Both the position numbers and the translations under genes were made by a program. Below the pieces are notes generated by a model. That model was given only the letters and a program-made list of their open reading frames with translations, was not told where the DNA came from and did no database searches. Positions 22,653-33,384 of a stretch of DNA of 64,000 nucleotides are shown one piece after another. How positions within the stretch are numbered: the stretch's first letter is position 1; every line of letters begins with the position of its first letter. Source of the stretch: Hetaerina americana (taxonomy: Eukaryota; Arthropoda; Insecta; Odonata; Calopterygidae); assembly GCA_022747635.1 (NCBI GenBank), contig JAKTNV010000003.1, forward strand, positions 45,993,475 through 46,057,474, in the 5' to 3' direction.

Positions 22653-25600
22653 TATTCTGTGTTTCCTATTTTCGTTCTTCAGGATGATTATTTATATCAT
22701 CATTTTTGTATGGGCATTCATCCATAAGCCCCGGGCAAACAACTCCTGAGGCCTGTTAAGCCATCCACAAGACAAGACAAGATGAAAAGGCAAAGTGCAA
22801 GTAAAAAGAAAATTTCAGAGGAAATTGTTTAAATATGGGTAATCACAATTTGGGCAATCCAAGGTACTGTATGTTACCTAACTATGCACTAAAAGTTCTT
22901 TACAAAATATTTTAATGCGATAATGGTGGTCATCTAAATGTGCAACAAACATTTCTGCCTTCATTTTTGTCGGCCACCTTTGTCTCTCACGATTCTTTCA
23001 AATTCCTCTGCAAATGATAGCAAGGACAAATCTAAACGGAATACGGTCAATTTAGGACAGCCTTTATTTGAAATTTTTTATTAGTCCATATAGCTTAGGG
23101 AAGCAAACAAAAAAAGCTACAGAAACAATATAAACGATTGATTTGATTCGAGGGGATCCAAGTTACCATAGCCAGTAAATAAACTTCCCGGACTGCTGAG
23201 GGCTTCAGTGGGTGATTGGAATGACCTGAGATTAGTAATTGGTGTGCTTCAGCTTTGAAAGGTTGAAACCAGAGGCAAGAGAGGGTGCATGCGTTGAACC
23301 CCATGCACCAGATGTATTACTATTTTTAGAGTCAGCACTCGATGGGGTCGGTTGACTTAAAGGCCTTCAAACTATGCGTCACTGATTAAAAATTGTTAGC
23401 AAAGTCCTCCTGAGCGATAGCCATTCGATGGTGTTGCAGTCTAAAATTTCAGGTTGAAGGAATTTAGACTGCACTATCCGCCTTGCCAAACAGTCATCGT
23501 CAAGAAAATAGTTCAATTCCAGCATGATTAATTTTCTGTTATCAAATTTCTAAGTTCGCCAAATCTTAAGTACTCGTGCGTGTTAAGCTAAAAGAGTGCA
23601 AACAAATCCAATGAAATACATCCAAAACAAATAAAATGCAATCCAAAAAAATCCAATAAATTCAAACATCCACAAAGAATTTCCTTACTATAATGTTTTA
23701 GCATATTTTGTCATATGGAAACACTTTTTCGTATTTCCTCATTGAATACACTTCTAGGTGAATGATTTTTACACTCCGAAATTTCAGTATCCTAAAATGA
23801 AATATTTCATTGGCTAAGTCGTCATAAAGCTTCATCTCATGAAATTAAAGATGTAAACATGCCAGAATATAATTGTCTCATCATGGTTATGGTTTAAGGA
23901 GAAAATAATAACAGTCGGTAACATCTTCCTCCGTGAATGAAAAGGTCAAGACAAAAAATGATTTCCTGTGTTATGATGTTTTTAGTATAATAATTTATAA
24001 GTATTACTATTTTCGCCGCAGAACATTCAGAATCGAGGTGTATCAAAGGCGCATAATAATATTTGGTATTTATCACTTTATACATCACTTGTATGAAGAA
24101 TATCATTCATAAAATACATTACACAGCAATTGATAAAAATGTATGGCTTGTTACGGAGTAAAGCACGTTTCGCATTTCCCGCAGTATCTCAAAATATTTT
24201 ATTCTTATTTTTCAACCAGCCGTTTTAGGCTTACTTATTGCATTGGTAGTAACCTGTTTATAAACAACATTGCAATTCTGAACGTATTTTAGCAGGTCTT
24301 TCATTTTCTTTTCCTGTCACGATTAGTTGTCTTTTATTCCCTTTCAAACTACACCAACACAGCGTTTACTACGCAAAATATTTCATAATTAGAATTGCAA
24401 CATTAATTACGGGTAGAATATGACTTAAATGCTGAAATAACTGTGCCGCCTCCGATAATAGGTTGGGTCAAGCTGTTCTGTTTGCTGGCGTATCGAAACT
24501 CTACTACTTCGAATTGCTGATGAATATTGTATTGCACGGAACTGTTCCTTTAATTCTGTCAATGATGCGTTATAACTTATGATAGTGTGAATTTAAATTT
24601 CTAGTCATAAATACTCAACTAGTACTAACTTGATCAAATAATGTTAACGCCCATAGTCAAATACAAAGTGTTAGTGAATCATTCATCCAGGGGTATACGG
24701 TATAATATCTTGGTACCGTTACCAATACAGTTCTTAGGTACTCAACAACAGGTTAGATCTCATCACTTATGTTGATTATTTTGTGGTTTTAAGATAATAG
24801 CATGTGAATCTTAAGAAATATTTGAGCTAAAACGATGATAAAACGTCTTTCTGTAATGTATCGGAACATTTTCCCTTCGATAAGATTCACAAGCAGGGTC
24901 CATACTGATACAAAGTTAATGTTAAACAACACGCCTAAAACACATATAAACCATCTCACGACTGTTGTGATTAAAACATTTAGCCGGCAGGGTTCGTTCG
25001 GATTGAGGACTCTATGAAGGTTCTCTTCCCTTCTTACCAATTTATTCCCGATTTACACTCGTTTGTTTACACTCCTTATGCATTATAGTTTGATACTGGT
25101 TGATTAATATGAAAACTTTCAAATATTGGTACATTTTAAATGAAAAAACATGGTATTCTAATTCAGATTCTGCAAATAAATATATATTTTACCAAGTGAT
25201 AATTTCTACTTATGACATTAATAAATGAATAAATATCTCTGACGAAAAAACATTGCAAAGCATTTGATTGGAAAATGGAGCTATAATAGGAAGTGTAATT
25301 GACTTAAAACGCTTCCCGAAAGCCTGTCTTTATCAAATAGAATTAAAGTAAATCTCCTTTTCAGCCGTACCATTAAGGATTTTTATCTATCCGCTTTAAT
25401 TTATACTTAAATATGGTTTAATAATGGCAGCTAAAATTTCCACCGAACACACCGACAAACATTTCAGTTAACAATTAATATTTCTGGGACCCCAATTTTA
25501 TATAAGACCCGCCACGACGAACGTATTAAGACATTTGGTATTAAACATTGATAGTATGCGACAGGTACTCGTCGTATGTTTTACATACATTCGATTTCTT

Positions 25601-27174
25601 AAGTTTTTACAAGGCGTTATGGCCTTACAGAAAAGTCGACGCGAAACAAAAATATCATTGACATACTGCAACAACAAATTATGAACTATCAAGGAAGATG
25701 TATTCGGAAAACAATGCTGTGACAAATAATGTTTCCTCTTGCATGTCTCAGGATGGAACGGATTCTCAAACCAATGCCATCATTGGGATGCGCTGTTTCT
25801 AAATTACCATGGATTTCTTAATGCCTTTCGATATGAAATCTGTAACGGGTGATTGATATAGTCTCTCTTTATTTCGAAATACATACATGCACATATTGAC
25901 GGAAATAAAGACCGTCTAAGAAACGCCCCCAATGGCCACGTTATCGCAATCGGTCAGCGGGTCACGAAGATGAAGTGGCTACATGGACGATCAGGCTGTC
26001 TCCTTGAGGATATTTCCTTCGAGTGGGTTAAACAGATCTATTTTCCATTTCTCGGAAACTGAATAAGAATAATTTAATGCGCAATCATAATCGAAATAAT
26101 TTCCGAAGGTATAAAAAATTGGAGGAAGATATTCTTTTCCCATTTATAGCCCTCCTCGGACGTGAAGATGTCTCTTATAGCTATCATAACAACACCCTAT
26201 TTCCTGTCATTACTGCCAATTGGAATAGTAATATAGAGAATATGTCTAATATTTATCTTCACTATTTCCTATCATTACTGCCAATTGGTATGGTAATTTA
26301 GAGAATATTTCTAATATTTCCCTTCGCTCCATTTTTATTCATTTCAAGATAAAAATCCTCTCTATGAAGGTACACTAATGCAAGTAAAATTTATTCAAAG
26401 TCAGTAATTTAAGAATTTTTGGCCAGGCGTTACTTTCCGATATAAAAGACAACAAAAAGGAAAGTGTTGGTTGCAAAATATTGAATTGATAAGATAGAAA
26501 TCAGCGAATGGCATAAGAGTGGCGGCAGTTGATATAGATTTTTTTAATGGCCTAATTATGCATGTGAAAAAGAATGGAGGTAATATTCAGTTGTCTTCCT
26601 CGATTGTATGTATTTTTAACGTTTCGCCATCATTTCATAGCTAGCTGAGATTAAACGCCCCTGCCTTGCCACTCACTGAGGAATAGACGCTGCGTTGAAA
26701 AGCATACCCCTCTCTTTCGACCAATCTGGAAACTACCTTTGCGGATTCCGTATTAAAACCTTAACAAGACTGGAAAGTACGTGCAATCTTGGTGAGGAAC
26801 CCACGTTTACCTACAGTGGATCATGAGGACGTTTTAGGTAGAGAACGTAACTAACCCAAGAGGAAAAATCTAAATCTTTTAGCCATTGTCGTCTTTTTCT
26901 CACTTGCCTATACTCTTGTTAACAAAGAATGGAACAAGTCCACAATTTCTTATGATTTTTATTATTATTCAATTATTACACCTAGAGGCTGGTTTTTTAT
27001 GTGGGAGATACCCCGTTGTGTGGATCTACAAGTTGGGTCAAGTGCCTACTCACCTCGCCCAACTATAGGCGTCACAAAGATGTACTCCGTAAATTTAATC
27101 GTGAGATCACGTGCACACATGTGCAAGTATGATACTGATGATATATTTATCAGGTTTGTACACGAAGTATACAC
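22653..27174. other. No gene seen; long AT-rich stretch
   Basis: About 4.5 kb without a recognisable element. Near-duplicate short segments (CATTACTGCCAATTGG) occur at 26208 and 26273, a direct repeat of about 65-base spacing (26195-26240 versus 26265-26315). Otherwise nothing supported. Confidence 0.4.
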
Positions 27175-28565
27175 ATAATTATTATTACTATTTATATTAT
27201 TATTTATAGGTAATCTACCGGTTTAAAAAGTTTTTGATGTACACAACTTCCAAACTGATAACTTGTCTCTCCTAGCAAAACACAACCCAACAATCTACTC
27301 TGCAACGAAGTCCCTCTTTATTTTCCTTCCCTCCCTTCATCCCGTCAAACACCCCGATCCCATTCCTGCTATTTCCTCGTTTTTCTAAAATTCTACTCTC
27401 TATCAGAGTCTTCAATATCCCACTGCTGATCAACATGCTTTTCATCCATTTTTTATATCCCCTTATGATTTCTCGTAACAATCCTCTCTCCTCGCCCACC
27501 ATATCTAGCACTTCCTCTTTGTTTTACTTTCTCTCCACTTCACCTTCTCCATCCTCCACCACAACCACATTTCAAAAGCCTCCAGTCTACGCCTAACATC
27601 ATGTTTCAATAACCCTGTTTCCGCGCCTCTAAGCCCCAAATCAAAGTTTTATTGAGTCTTTTCTTAAGAGCCTTACTCCACGTCCGTATCATCCATTCCC
27701 TCCTCCTTGAGAAAACTTCTTTGCCTAAAGCAAGTCTTCTCCTTATGTCACTACTATTTCAACCATTTTGGTCCAGAACACTTCCGAGATACGTAACCTG
27801 TTCCACCTGCTCTAGTTTTTGCCCTTCCATTTAATTACTAAGGTTAGCCTTTCCCGTCCGGGATAACCGCATAACGTTTGTTTAATTTATATTGATTTTC
27901 ATCCCATAACTATCGCACTGAATTTCCAATTCGCCCATCAATGTTTGCAACCCTGTGGATGACTGGTAAACTTAGAGCTTGGTCATCAGTAAACCTAACT
28001 CATTTAACGAATTCTCCGCCGACTTTCATTCCGATATCCGGTTCTTCCCATGCTTCTTTGATTATTTCCTCCTCATAAACGGTGGACAGCACAGGTGATG
28101 ACGGACAACCCTGCCTTACTCATCTTCCTAACACTGCTCATTCAGACTCTCCATCGCCCACTCGCACCTGAGCAATCTGAGACATGTACAGATTGCGGAT
28201 TATCCTCCTATCCCTCCAATCCATTCTTATTTTCCTCCAATCTTTTCTTATTTCCCTCCAATCGATTCTTATTTTCTGCAGAATATTCATTAGTTTTCCC
28301 AATTCATTCTATGAAACGCCCTTTCGAAATAGACGCAACAGGCAAATACGTCCTTATCGTATTAAATAACTTTCTCTATTAGTGATCTCATTACTGCAAT
28401 GGAATCACAAGTGCCTTTCCCCTTCCTCAACCCGAACTCATCTTCCCCTGCATAATCATTTGCCCTGCTCTCCATCATTTTGTTGATGATCCTAAGAACC
28501 ACTTTATCTGCGTGTGAAATCTTATATTGTTTTGTACATGTAGTCCTCACATGATGTAGCCATTA
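27175..28565 (-). mobile_element. RTE-like LINE family A, 5'-truncated copy
   Basis: On the minus strand the copy starts inside RT near 28565, at GGCTACATCATGTGAGGA. It reads DEFGLRKGKGTCDSIAVMRS (FGFRxGxGT motif), the VRFTDDQALSL region carrying RT motif C (FTDD in place of FADD), and then the C-terminal domain LDMVGEERGLLREI...GYKKWM. It ends at 27175-27215 in ATT-rich simple repeat beside a GGTAGATTACC motif, the expected RTE-type 3' end. It is very similar base for base to 50600-51900 on the plus strand and shares its stop codons. The sequence flanks differ, so these are independent insertions rather than one duplicated block. Dead. Confidence 0.88.
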
Positions 28566-28894
28566 TCTTTTACCACAGATTTTACGCGGAGAAGAGGGAG
28601 AAGTTTGGTGGGGCAGAGTCTAATAAAATTGGATCCTTACTCACATGGTCGAGAAGTTCTTGGCAGATTCACGTGCTAGTTTCCTTTTTCTCGTCCGAGA
28701 GCACTTGTGGCACTAACTTCGCACGCACATTTCTCATGCGCATGTTTTAGATCACAAGTCAATGCACATCACTTTTGGGCAGCCAAATGTTTTTAATCTA
28801 CATTTTACCTCCGCAATCGGCGACGGGGGCGTGTGGCGGGGGGTGTTTGGTCATCACCCGTGAAATAGAATAAAACCACATGCAAAACTAAATC
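28566..28894. other. No gene seen
   Basis: Spacer between the LINE and the PLE. A G-rich run at 28825-28850 and CATGCGCATG at 28735-28744 are unremarkable. Confidence 0.4.
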
Positions 28895-29353
28895 ATGCTC
28901 GGGTCGTGTCCTACAGACGCCAAACGTTATCCTCCTTCACTTCCTCTTTCAACTCCTCCTTCTCGGCATCTTTCACTTCATATATATCTGATTCGAATAT
29001 CACTTTCCTAGATATCGCTATTCACCTCCAGAACAATAAATTTAACAACTCAGTCCACATTAAACCGACCAAAAATACCTTCATTTCAAAAGCTGCCACT
29101 CATCACACACAAAACGCTCCGTCCCTTTCTCACTCTCAGTCCGTAGCCTCCGTCTCTGCAACAACACACCCTCCCAACAGAACTATATGGACCAGCGACA
29201 TGACTCTCTCAGGATACTCGGGTCCCCTAATAAACTACTGAACAGTAAAATTTTCAAACCGTCAACCCAATACACTCATTTCCCCAAATCAAACCGCCCA
29301 AATGCCATAACCTTATCACCATTTCATCCCCGGAATTAACAAAATTAAACATT

Positions 29354-30538
29354 GGAGGGTGGTCCCAGACGTACCCGGCCTGACCTAGAGATGGCGATAT
29401 GAGTTAGAAAAATATCATTATATTGGAAAGAACGCAATCTAAAAAGCATATATTTCAAGTTTGAAGAAGTAGTTTGGCATTTGTTTGGCAGCCATCAATA
29501 GTGAACGTTTTCAGTGAATTTTTGAAAATAGAGAAAATTGGTCATCGTTATGTGATACAATACTTTTAATTGAAAGGTCTCAGCCCAACCAATATAAAAT
29601 ATGAACTGGATTCTACTCTGGGTGAGTCTGCTCCCTCATTTACCACAGTAAACTATATTGGGCGGCAGAGTTTAAACGAGGCCGTACGAGCTGTCAAGAT
29701 GTGCATCGCATTGTTCGACCAAATGAGGTGACGACTCCAGAAACAGCGAAGAAAATTTTGACATGAGAAAGTTGTGCGCAAGATGTGTGCCGCGTTTGCC
29801 CACACTCGAGCAAAGCCAGTGTCGTGAAGATGTTTCAGTTGAGTGTTTAGCAAAGTTGCACAGCAACAAAGCAGAATTTTTGCGCCTTTTCATAACCATG
29901 TATGAAACATAGGTCTATTACTTCACCCCAAGCAAAAGAATAATCAAAACTGTGGATTCAAAAGGGAGAACCAGCTCCTCCAGAAGACGAAGACCGTTTC
30001 ATCCGCAGGCAAGGTCATGGCGTTGGTTTCTTGGGATGTGGGTGGGATAACTTTCATTGACTATCTTCAAATGAAAAAACTATCAACGGCGAGTATGCAA
30101 ACTTATTGCATCACTTTAACGAAGAAATGAAGCAAAAGCGGCCGCATTTGGCTAAGAAGAAAGTGTTGTTTCTTCAACACAATGCACCAGCTCACAAATC
30201 CGTTATTGCAATGGCCAAAATTCATGACTTAAAGGTTTAATTATTACCTCATGCACCCTATTAGCCAGATTTAGCCCCCTCGGATTATTTTCTGTTCGCA
30301 AACTTGAACAAATGTCTCCGTGGTCAAAGATTTTACAACCATGAAGAAGTGATGTCGGCAGTATATGGCTACTTTGAGGAGCAAGGCATTACTCATTATA
30401 AAAAGGGTATTGAACTTATTGAATATCACTGGGAAAATTGCACAGAGCTGAAAGGTGATTATGTTGAAAAGTAAATACATTTTTTTTCCAAAATTCTTGT
30501 TTTATTTGCTGGGTCGGGTACTCCTGGGATTACCCTCG
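29354..30538 (+). mobile_element. Mariner element 2, complete with both terminal repeats, nested in the PLE
   Basis: The terminal inverted repeats are visible: GAGGGTGGTCCCAGACGTAC from 29355, and on the other end GAGGGTAATCCCAGGAGTAC when read from 30537 in reverse complement (about 21 of the first 27 bases match). The right flank has the TA target duplication (30539-30540); the left flank has TT, one base off. Length is about 1.2 kb, normal for a mariner. The insertion interrupts the PLE reading frame, so it is younger than the PLE. Confidence 0.88.
29528..30474 (+). pseudogene. Mariner transposase pseudogene 2
   Basis: The frame starts at 29528 with ATA where the start Met is expected (then EKIGHRYVIQYF). 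It continues as LKGLSPTNIK, SFTTV and MRKLCAR, and ends with ELKGDYVEK and TAA at 30472-30474, the standard mariner C-terminus. The first catalytic Asp is replaced by Tyr (ITMYET at about 29895, normally ITMDET). The second is replaced by His (FLQHNAPAHK near 30180, normally FLQDNAPAH). The third is intact (LAPSDYFLF), but a TAG sits in the preceding Ser codon of YSPDLAPSD. Many other stops and frameshifts occur. Confidence 0.9.
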
Positions 30539-31224
30539 TATTATGCGTGAACTCTGCCCAATTATTAATAAAAGTCAGTCCGTACCACTTTTTTTCTCAC
30601 ATTGTCCCTCCGTTTCGTTTAAACACCCGTCGCGCTGGCGAGACATCTTCAAATCGACAAGACCACCTGCGAACCCCCTGTCTCTTCTCTGCCCCTGTCC
30701 TCACCATGCCCCTCACCTGTAACCCCTGCTGGAAATACTGTCATCTTCAAAGACCCACCACCTCCATTACTACCAATTTCCAACCCGACGCCACCTGATC
30801 CTCAAAAAACATTATATACCGTCTCTCCTGGAAATCCTGCCCTGCCTTCTACGTGGGTGAATGCACCACCACCCTTTCCCTCCGCATGAATAACCACCGC
30901 TATTTCACTAGATCTCCCATCCCCCTTAAATATCCCATCCCTACCCACACTGATCCCACGACCAATTTTTCGATGAATGCTTCTCTGTTCTGGTGATTGA
31001 AACCCTTCCCAAATCTGCAAGTAGCACAGAGGTGAAAGCCCGCGAGATGGCACATATCTGGGTGCTCTAGTCATCTAAACCTCCCGGGTTGAATGAAGCC
31101 CAGTGAATCAATCCAATAGCCGCCTATATATCCCCTCCGAGACCCTTGTCCGTTTCCTATTCGTCTCTCGCTTCTCCTCCTCACACCGTTACCCCAAACA
31201 CACCCTCTCCGCTCTTCCTCCGAG

Positions 31225-31280
31225 AATGGCATTCTGATGATGACGGCGGTGCCATCGAAACGCAAAACTACATATGCGAG
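31225..31280 (+). ncRNA. Hammerhead-ribozyme-like motif in the PLE tail
   Basis: CTGATGA (31234-31240) is the exact conserved 5' core of hammerhead ribozymes. It is followed by a stem, GACGGC / GCCATC around loop GGT (one mismatch), and then the 3' core GAAA (31257-31260). The next bases, CGCA, can pair with TGCG at 31273-31276 to form a short stem III. Hammerheads are known in PLE terminal repeats. Against function: the base after the stem III strand is A where U16.1 is expected, and stem I pairing is poor, so this copy is probably inactive. Confidence 0.4.
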
Positions 31281-31320
31281 TGTCCTTTCTTAGTGTTTCT
31301 GTTTAAAAACATCTACATCA

Positions 31321-31380
31321 GTGTATATATATATATATATTTATTTATGTGTGTGTATATGTATATATATGTATGTTTAT

Positions 31381-31414
<34 letters not shown>
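31321..31414. repeat. (TA)n / (TG)n microsatellite
   Basis: Imperfect TA and TG dinucleotide runs, ending in a pure (AT)n tract of about 25 bases directly before the palindrome. Confidence 0.95.
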
Positions 31415-31419
<5 letters not shown>

Positions 31420-31653
31420 AATACACAGTAACACACAATATAGAAACACAAAAAAAGAAGAAGAACACTCACACGTATTTCTTGATATTTCGACGGAAAC
31501 AATCCGTCTTCATCTGAAGATATAGAAGTAATCTACTACTTCTATATCTTCAGATGAAGACGGATTGTTTCCGTCGAAATATCAAGAAATACGTGTGAGT
31601 GTTCTACTTCTTTTTCTTGTGTTTCTATATTGTGTGTTACTGTGTATTGTACT
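31415..31653. repeat. Large palindrome 1, PLE-terminus-like arms
   Basis: Two arms (31415-31530 and 31537-31653) are almost perfect inverted copies around a 6-base centre. Reading the right arm outward from the centre gives CAGATGA, a GACGGA / TCCGTC stem, GAAAT, then GTGTGAGTGTTCT and TTGTGTTTCTAT. This is the same order as the PLE tail at 31234-31315 (CTGATGA, GACGGC / GCCATC, GAAAC, GCGAGTGTCCT, TAGTGTTTCTGT). I infer the arms are inverted PLE terminal sequences. Immediately to the right, 31654-31685 is a short tag (CGGCACTTCCGTGTTACGTC) shared with palindrome 2. Confidence 0.92.
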
Positions 31654-31683
31654 ATTCGGCACTTCCGTGTTACGTCTACGAAA

Positions 31684-31685
<2 letters not shown>

Positions 31686-31751
<66 letters not shown>
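31686..31751. repeat. (TA)n microsatellite
   Basis: About 33 uninterrupted AT units between the palindrome tag and a SINE whose first 25 or so bases it replaces. Confidence 0.97.
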
Positions 31752-31753
<2 letters not shown>

Positions 31754-31995
31754 GTAGAGCGCTGGACTGCTGACCGGAGGGGCCCGGGTTCGAGTCCCGG
31801 GGAAGGCACTCTGGGCACCTGCAGCTCCACCCAAGCTATGTGATTTTTCGGGTACCAAGTCTTCCTGGGAAACCATAACCGGCACAGGGAAGGGAACTGG
31901 CCCCCCTACCCTGATGTGTGAATTTCACTCGCCGTCGAGCTTAGTACTAGGAGAACTCTACCATCACCAACCAAACCGACCTTCGGGTTGATTAC
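31752..31995 (+). mobile_element. tRNA-derived SINE (family A), best copy
   Basis: The head GGTAGAGCGCTGGACTGCTG then GGGTTCGAGTCCC is tRNA-like with a perfect B box. The body runs through GGGCACCTGCAGCTCCACCC, a TACCAAGTCTTCCTGGGAAA segment and CCCTACCCTGATGTGTGAAT, and ends CGGGTTGATTACTGTGTTTA. Compared with the copy at 55878-56131, the first 25 or so bases (through the A-box start) are missing and replaced by (TA)n. About 240 bases; non-coding. Confidence 0.85.
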
Positions 31996-32022
31996 TGTGT
32001 TTATGGTTATACAGGTATAGTA

Positions 32023-33360
32023 TGAGGCATATTCATAAAGTAAGGGCCGTTAGCTTATATTTAAATATTGACGCTTCAGAACACAGTTTTACTCCTGCAG
32101 CGCTATCTACTGATTTATTGAGAAGTTATAGCAGCATTTGATTTGTTTCAGAAGTCGTTTGCTTGTCCGTGTATGCAAACAACAATGTCCAATCGCAACA
32201 AACAATCGTTCATCCCGCCAACTGTGAAGTGCGTTCTGTGATACTCTTCTTGTATGCTAAAGGATTGTCGACGGCTGAAATTCATCGGACGTTATGCCTA
32301 GTTTAATGAATTAAAGGTATGAGTGAAGGAAAGGCTATACAATGGTGCCGTGAAAAATGGACGAACAAATGTCCATGACGAAGAGCGAAGTTATAGGCCC
32401 AGTATTCTGACCGATGAAATTGTGTCGCAAGTGGAACAAAAACTGAATGTGATCATCGATTGATGATTAATGGCCTGGCTGAACAACTTCCTCATCTTGG
32501 ACGCGCTACTGTCTACAATTTTGTCACGGAAAACCTCGGATTCCACAAATTGTGTGCAAGGTGGGTACCGAAAATGCTCACCGACCACCACAAAGAGCAA
32601 AGAATGTCCAGTGGACGAGAGTTTTTGGGCCGTTGCTAACAAGATGGAGATGACTTGTTTCCTCGCATTGTTCCCGGGGGCGAGTCGTGGATATCCTACA
32701 TCAATCCAGAAACAAAACAGCATTCGATGCAGTGGCGACGTTCATATTCACCAAAACCGAAAAAGTTTAAGCAAACTCCGTACACAAGTCGAAAATTGAT
32801 GGCTACCGCGTTTGGGACATAAAAGGTGTTCTTTTTGTGGATTTTATGGAACGTGGGAAAACAATTACAGCTTATAGTATGTGTACTGCGAAATGCTCAA
32901 CAAACTGAGACGTGCCACCCAAAACAAACGACGCGGGAAACTGTCATCTGGCGTAATTCTCCACGATAACGCGCGTCCTCACACACCTACCAAAACCAAA
33001 AAGAAAATTCAGGGTTTTCGTTGGGAACTCTTTGACCACCCAACGTGCAGTCCTGACCTTGCACCTAGCGGCTACCTCCTCTTGTTGCACTTGAAACAGT
33101 GGCTAGGTGGACGACGCTTCGAAACCGAAGAGGAACTCAAGAACGGCGTTGTCAATCGGTTCAACTCTCAGGCGGCGAGCTTACATACAGAGTAGTTAAA
33201 GAAGCTGGTGCAGCGGTACGAAAAATGCTTAGAAGTGAAGGGCGATTATGTAGATAAGTGAAGTAGGTTTGTAGCTAACTGAAAGTGCCAATAAAATGTG
33301 TTTCTTATGAGTATATTTTTTCCTGTGACCAAACGGCCCTTACTTTAAGAACATGCCTCG
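32023..33360 (+). mobile_element. Mariner element 3, complete with terminal repeats
   Basis: The left end TGAGGCATATTCATAAAGTA (from 32023) and right end CGAGGCATGTTCTTAAAGTA (read from 33360 in reverse complement) agree at 26 of 29 bases. Both sides are flanked by a TA target duplication (32021-32022 and 33361-33362). The length of 1,338 bp is typical of full mariners. It sits immediately beside the 3' end of a minus-strand LINE. Confidence 0.93.
32185..33261 (+). pseudogene. Mariner transposase pseudogene 3 (two catalytic Asp to Gly)
   Basis: The frame begins MSNRNKQSFIPP at 32185 and ends VKGDYVDK with TGA at 33259-33261 (33241-33261). Recognisable blocks in order: GRTNVHDEER, PSILTDEIVSQVEQK, WVPKMLTDHHKEQRMSSGRE, SWISYINPETKQHSMQWRR, LNKLRRATQNKRRGKLSSG and HDNARPHT, then SPDLAPSG. 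The first catalytic Asp position reads GGESW instead of GDESW. The third reads APSG instead of APSD. Only the middle Asp (HDN) is kept. At least three frameshifts and several stops occur, although 32881-33195 stays open. Helix-turn-helix DNA-binding part at the N-terminus, DD34D catalytic part at the C-terminus; inactive. Confidence 0.93.
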
Positions 33361-33384
33361 TATATACCCTGGGGTAAAATACCA

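Larger units (their letters stand above)
28895..31320 (+). mobile_element. Penelope-like element, RT C-terminus plus GIY-YIG endonuclease
   Basis: 28906-29350 translates to the end of a PLE reverse transcriptase: SNITFLDIAIHLQNNKF then NNSVHIKPTK (the FLDxxI...KPT block), followed by HTQNAPSLSHSQSVASV, the family's post-RT region. After a mariner insertion (29354-30538) the frame resumes with LCPIINKSQSVPLF and RDIFKS, then a Cys-rich linker CNPCWKYC at 30719-30742. The GIY-YIG nuclease follows: NIIYRLSWKSCPAFYVGE at 30808-30861 and LRMNNHRYF at 30880-30906, holding the IIY, YVG and Arg signature positions. A terminal SSKPPGLN-like end lies near 31097. Frameshifts after 30960 and several stops kill it. 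The RT palm is missing (5' truncated near 28895). The tail carries the hammerhead-like motif. Confidence 0.82.

Noticed and set aside
28906..29241. Serine-rich 111-residue protein as a possible host gene
   Set aside because: It matches the post-RT segment of PLE reverse transcriptases (ITFLDI...KPT) and continues into the GIY-YIG part after the mariner.
31751..31810. Possible functional tRNA gene (good B box)
   Set aside because: The head continues into a conserved SINE body seen at five other sites, and the acceptor and D stems do not close.
31582..31885. Long open frames of repeated Tyr-Ile over the (TA)n tract
   Set aside because: They are translations of a dinucleotide microsatellite and the palindrome arms; no coding signal.
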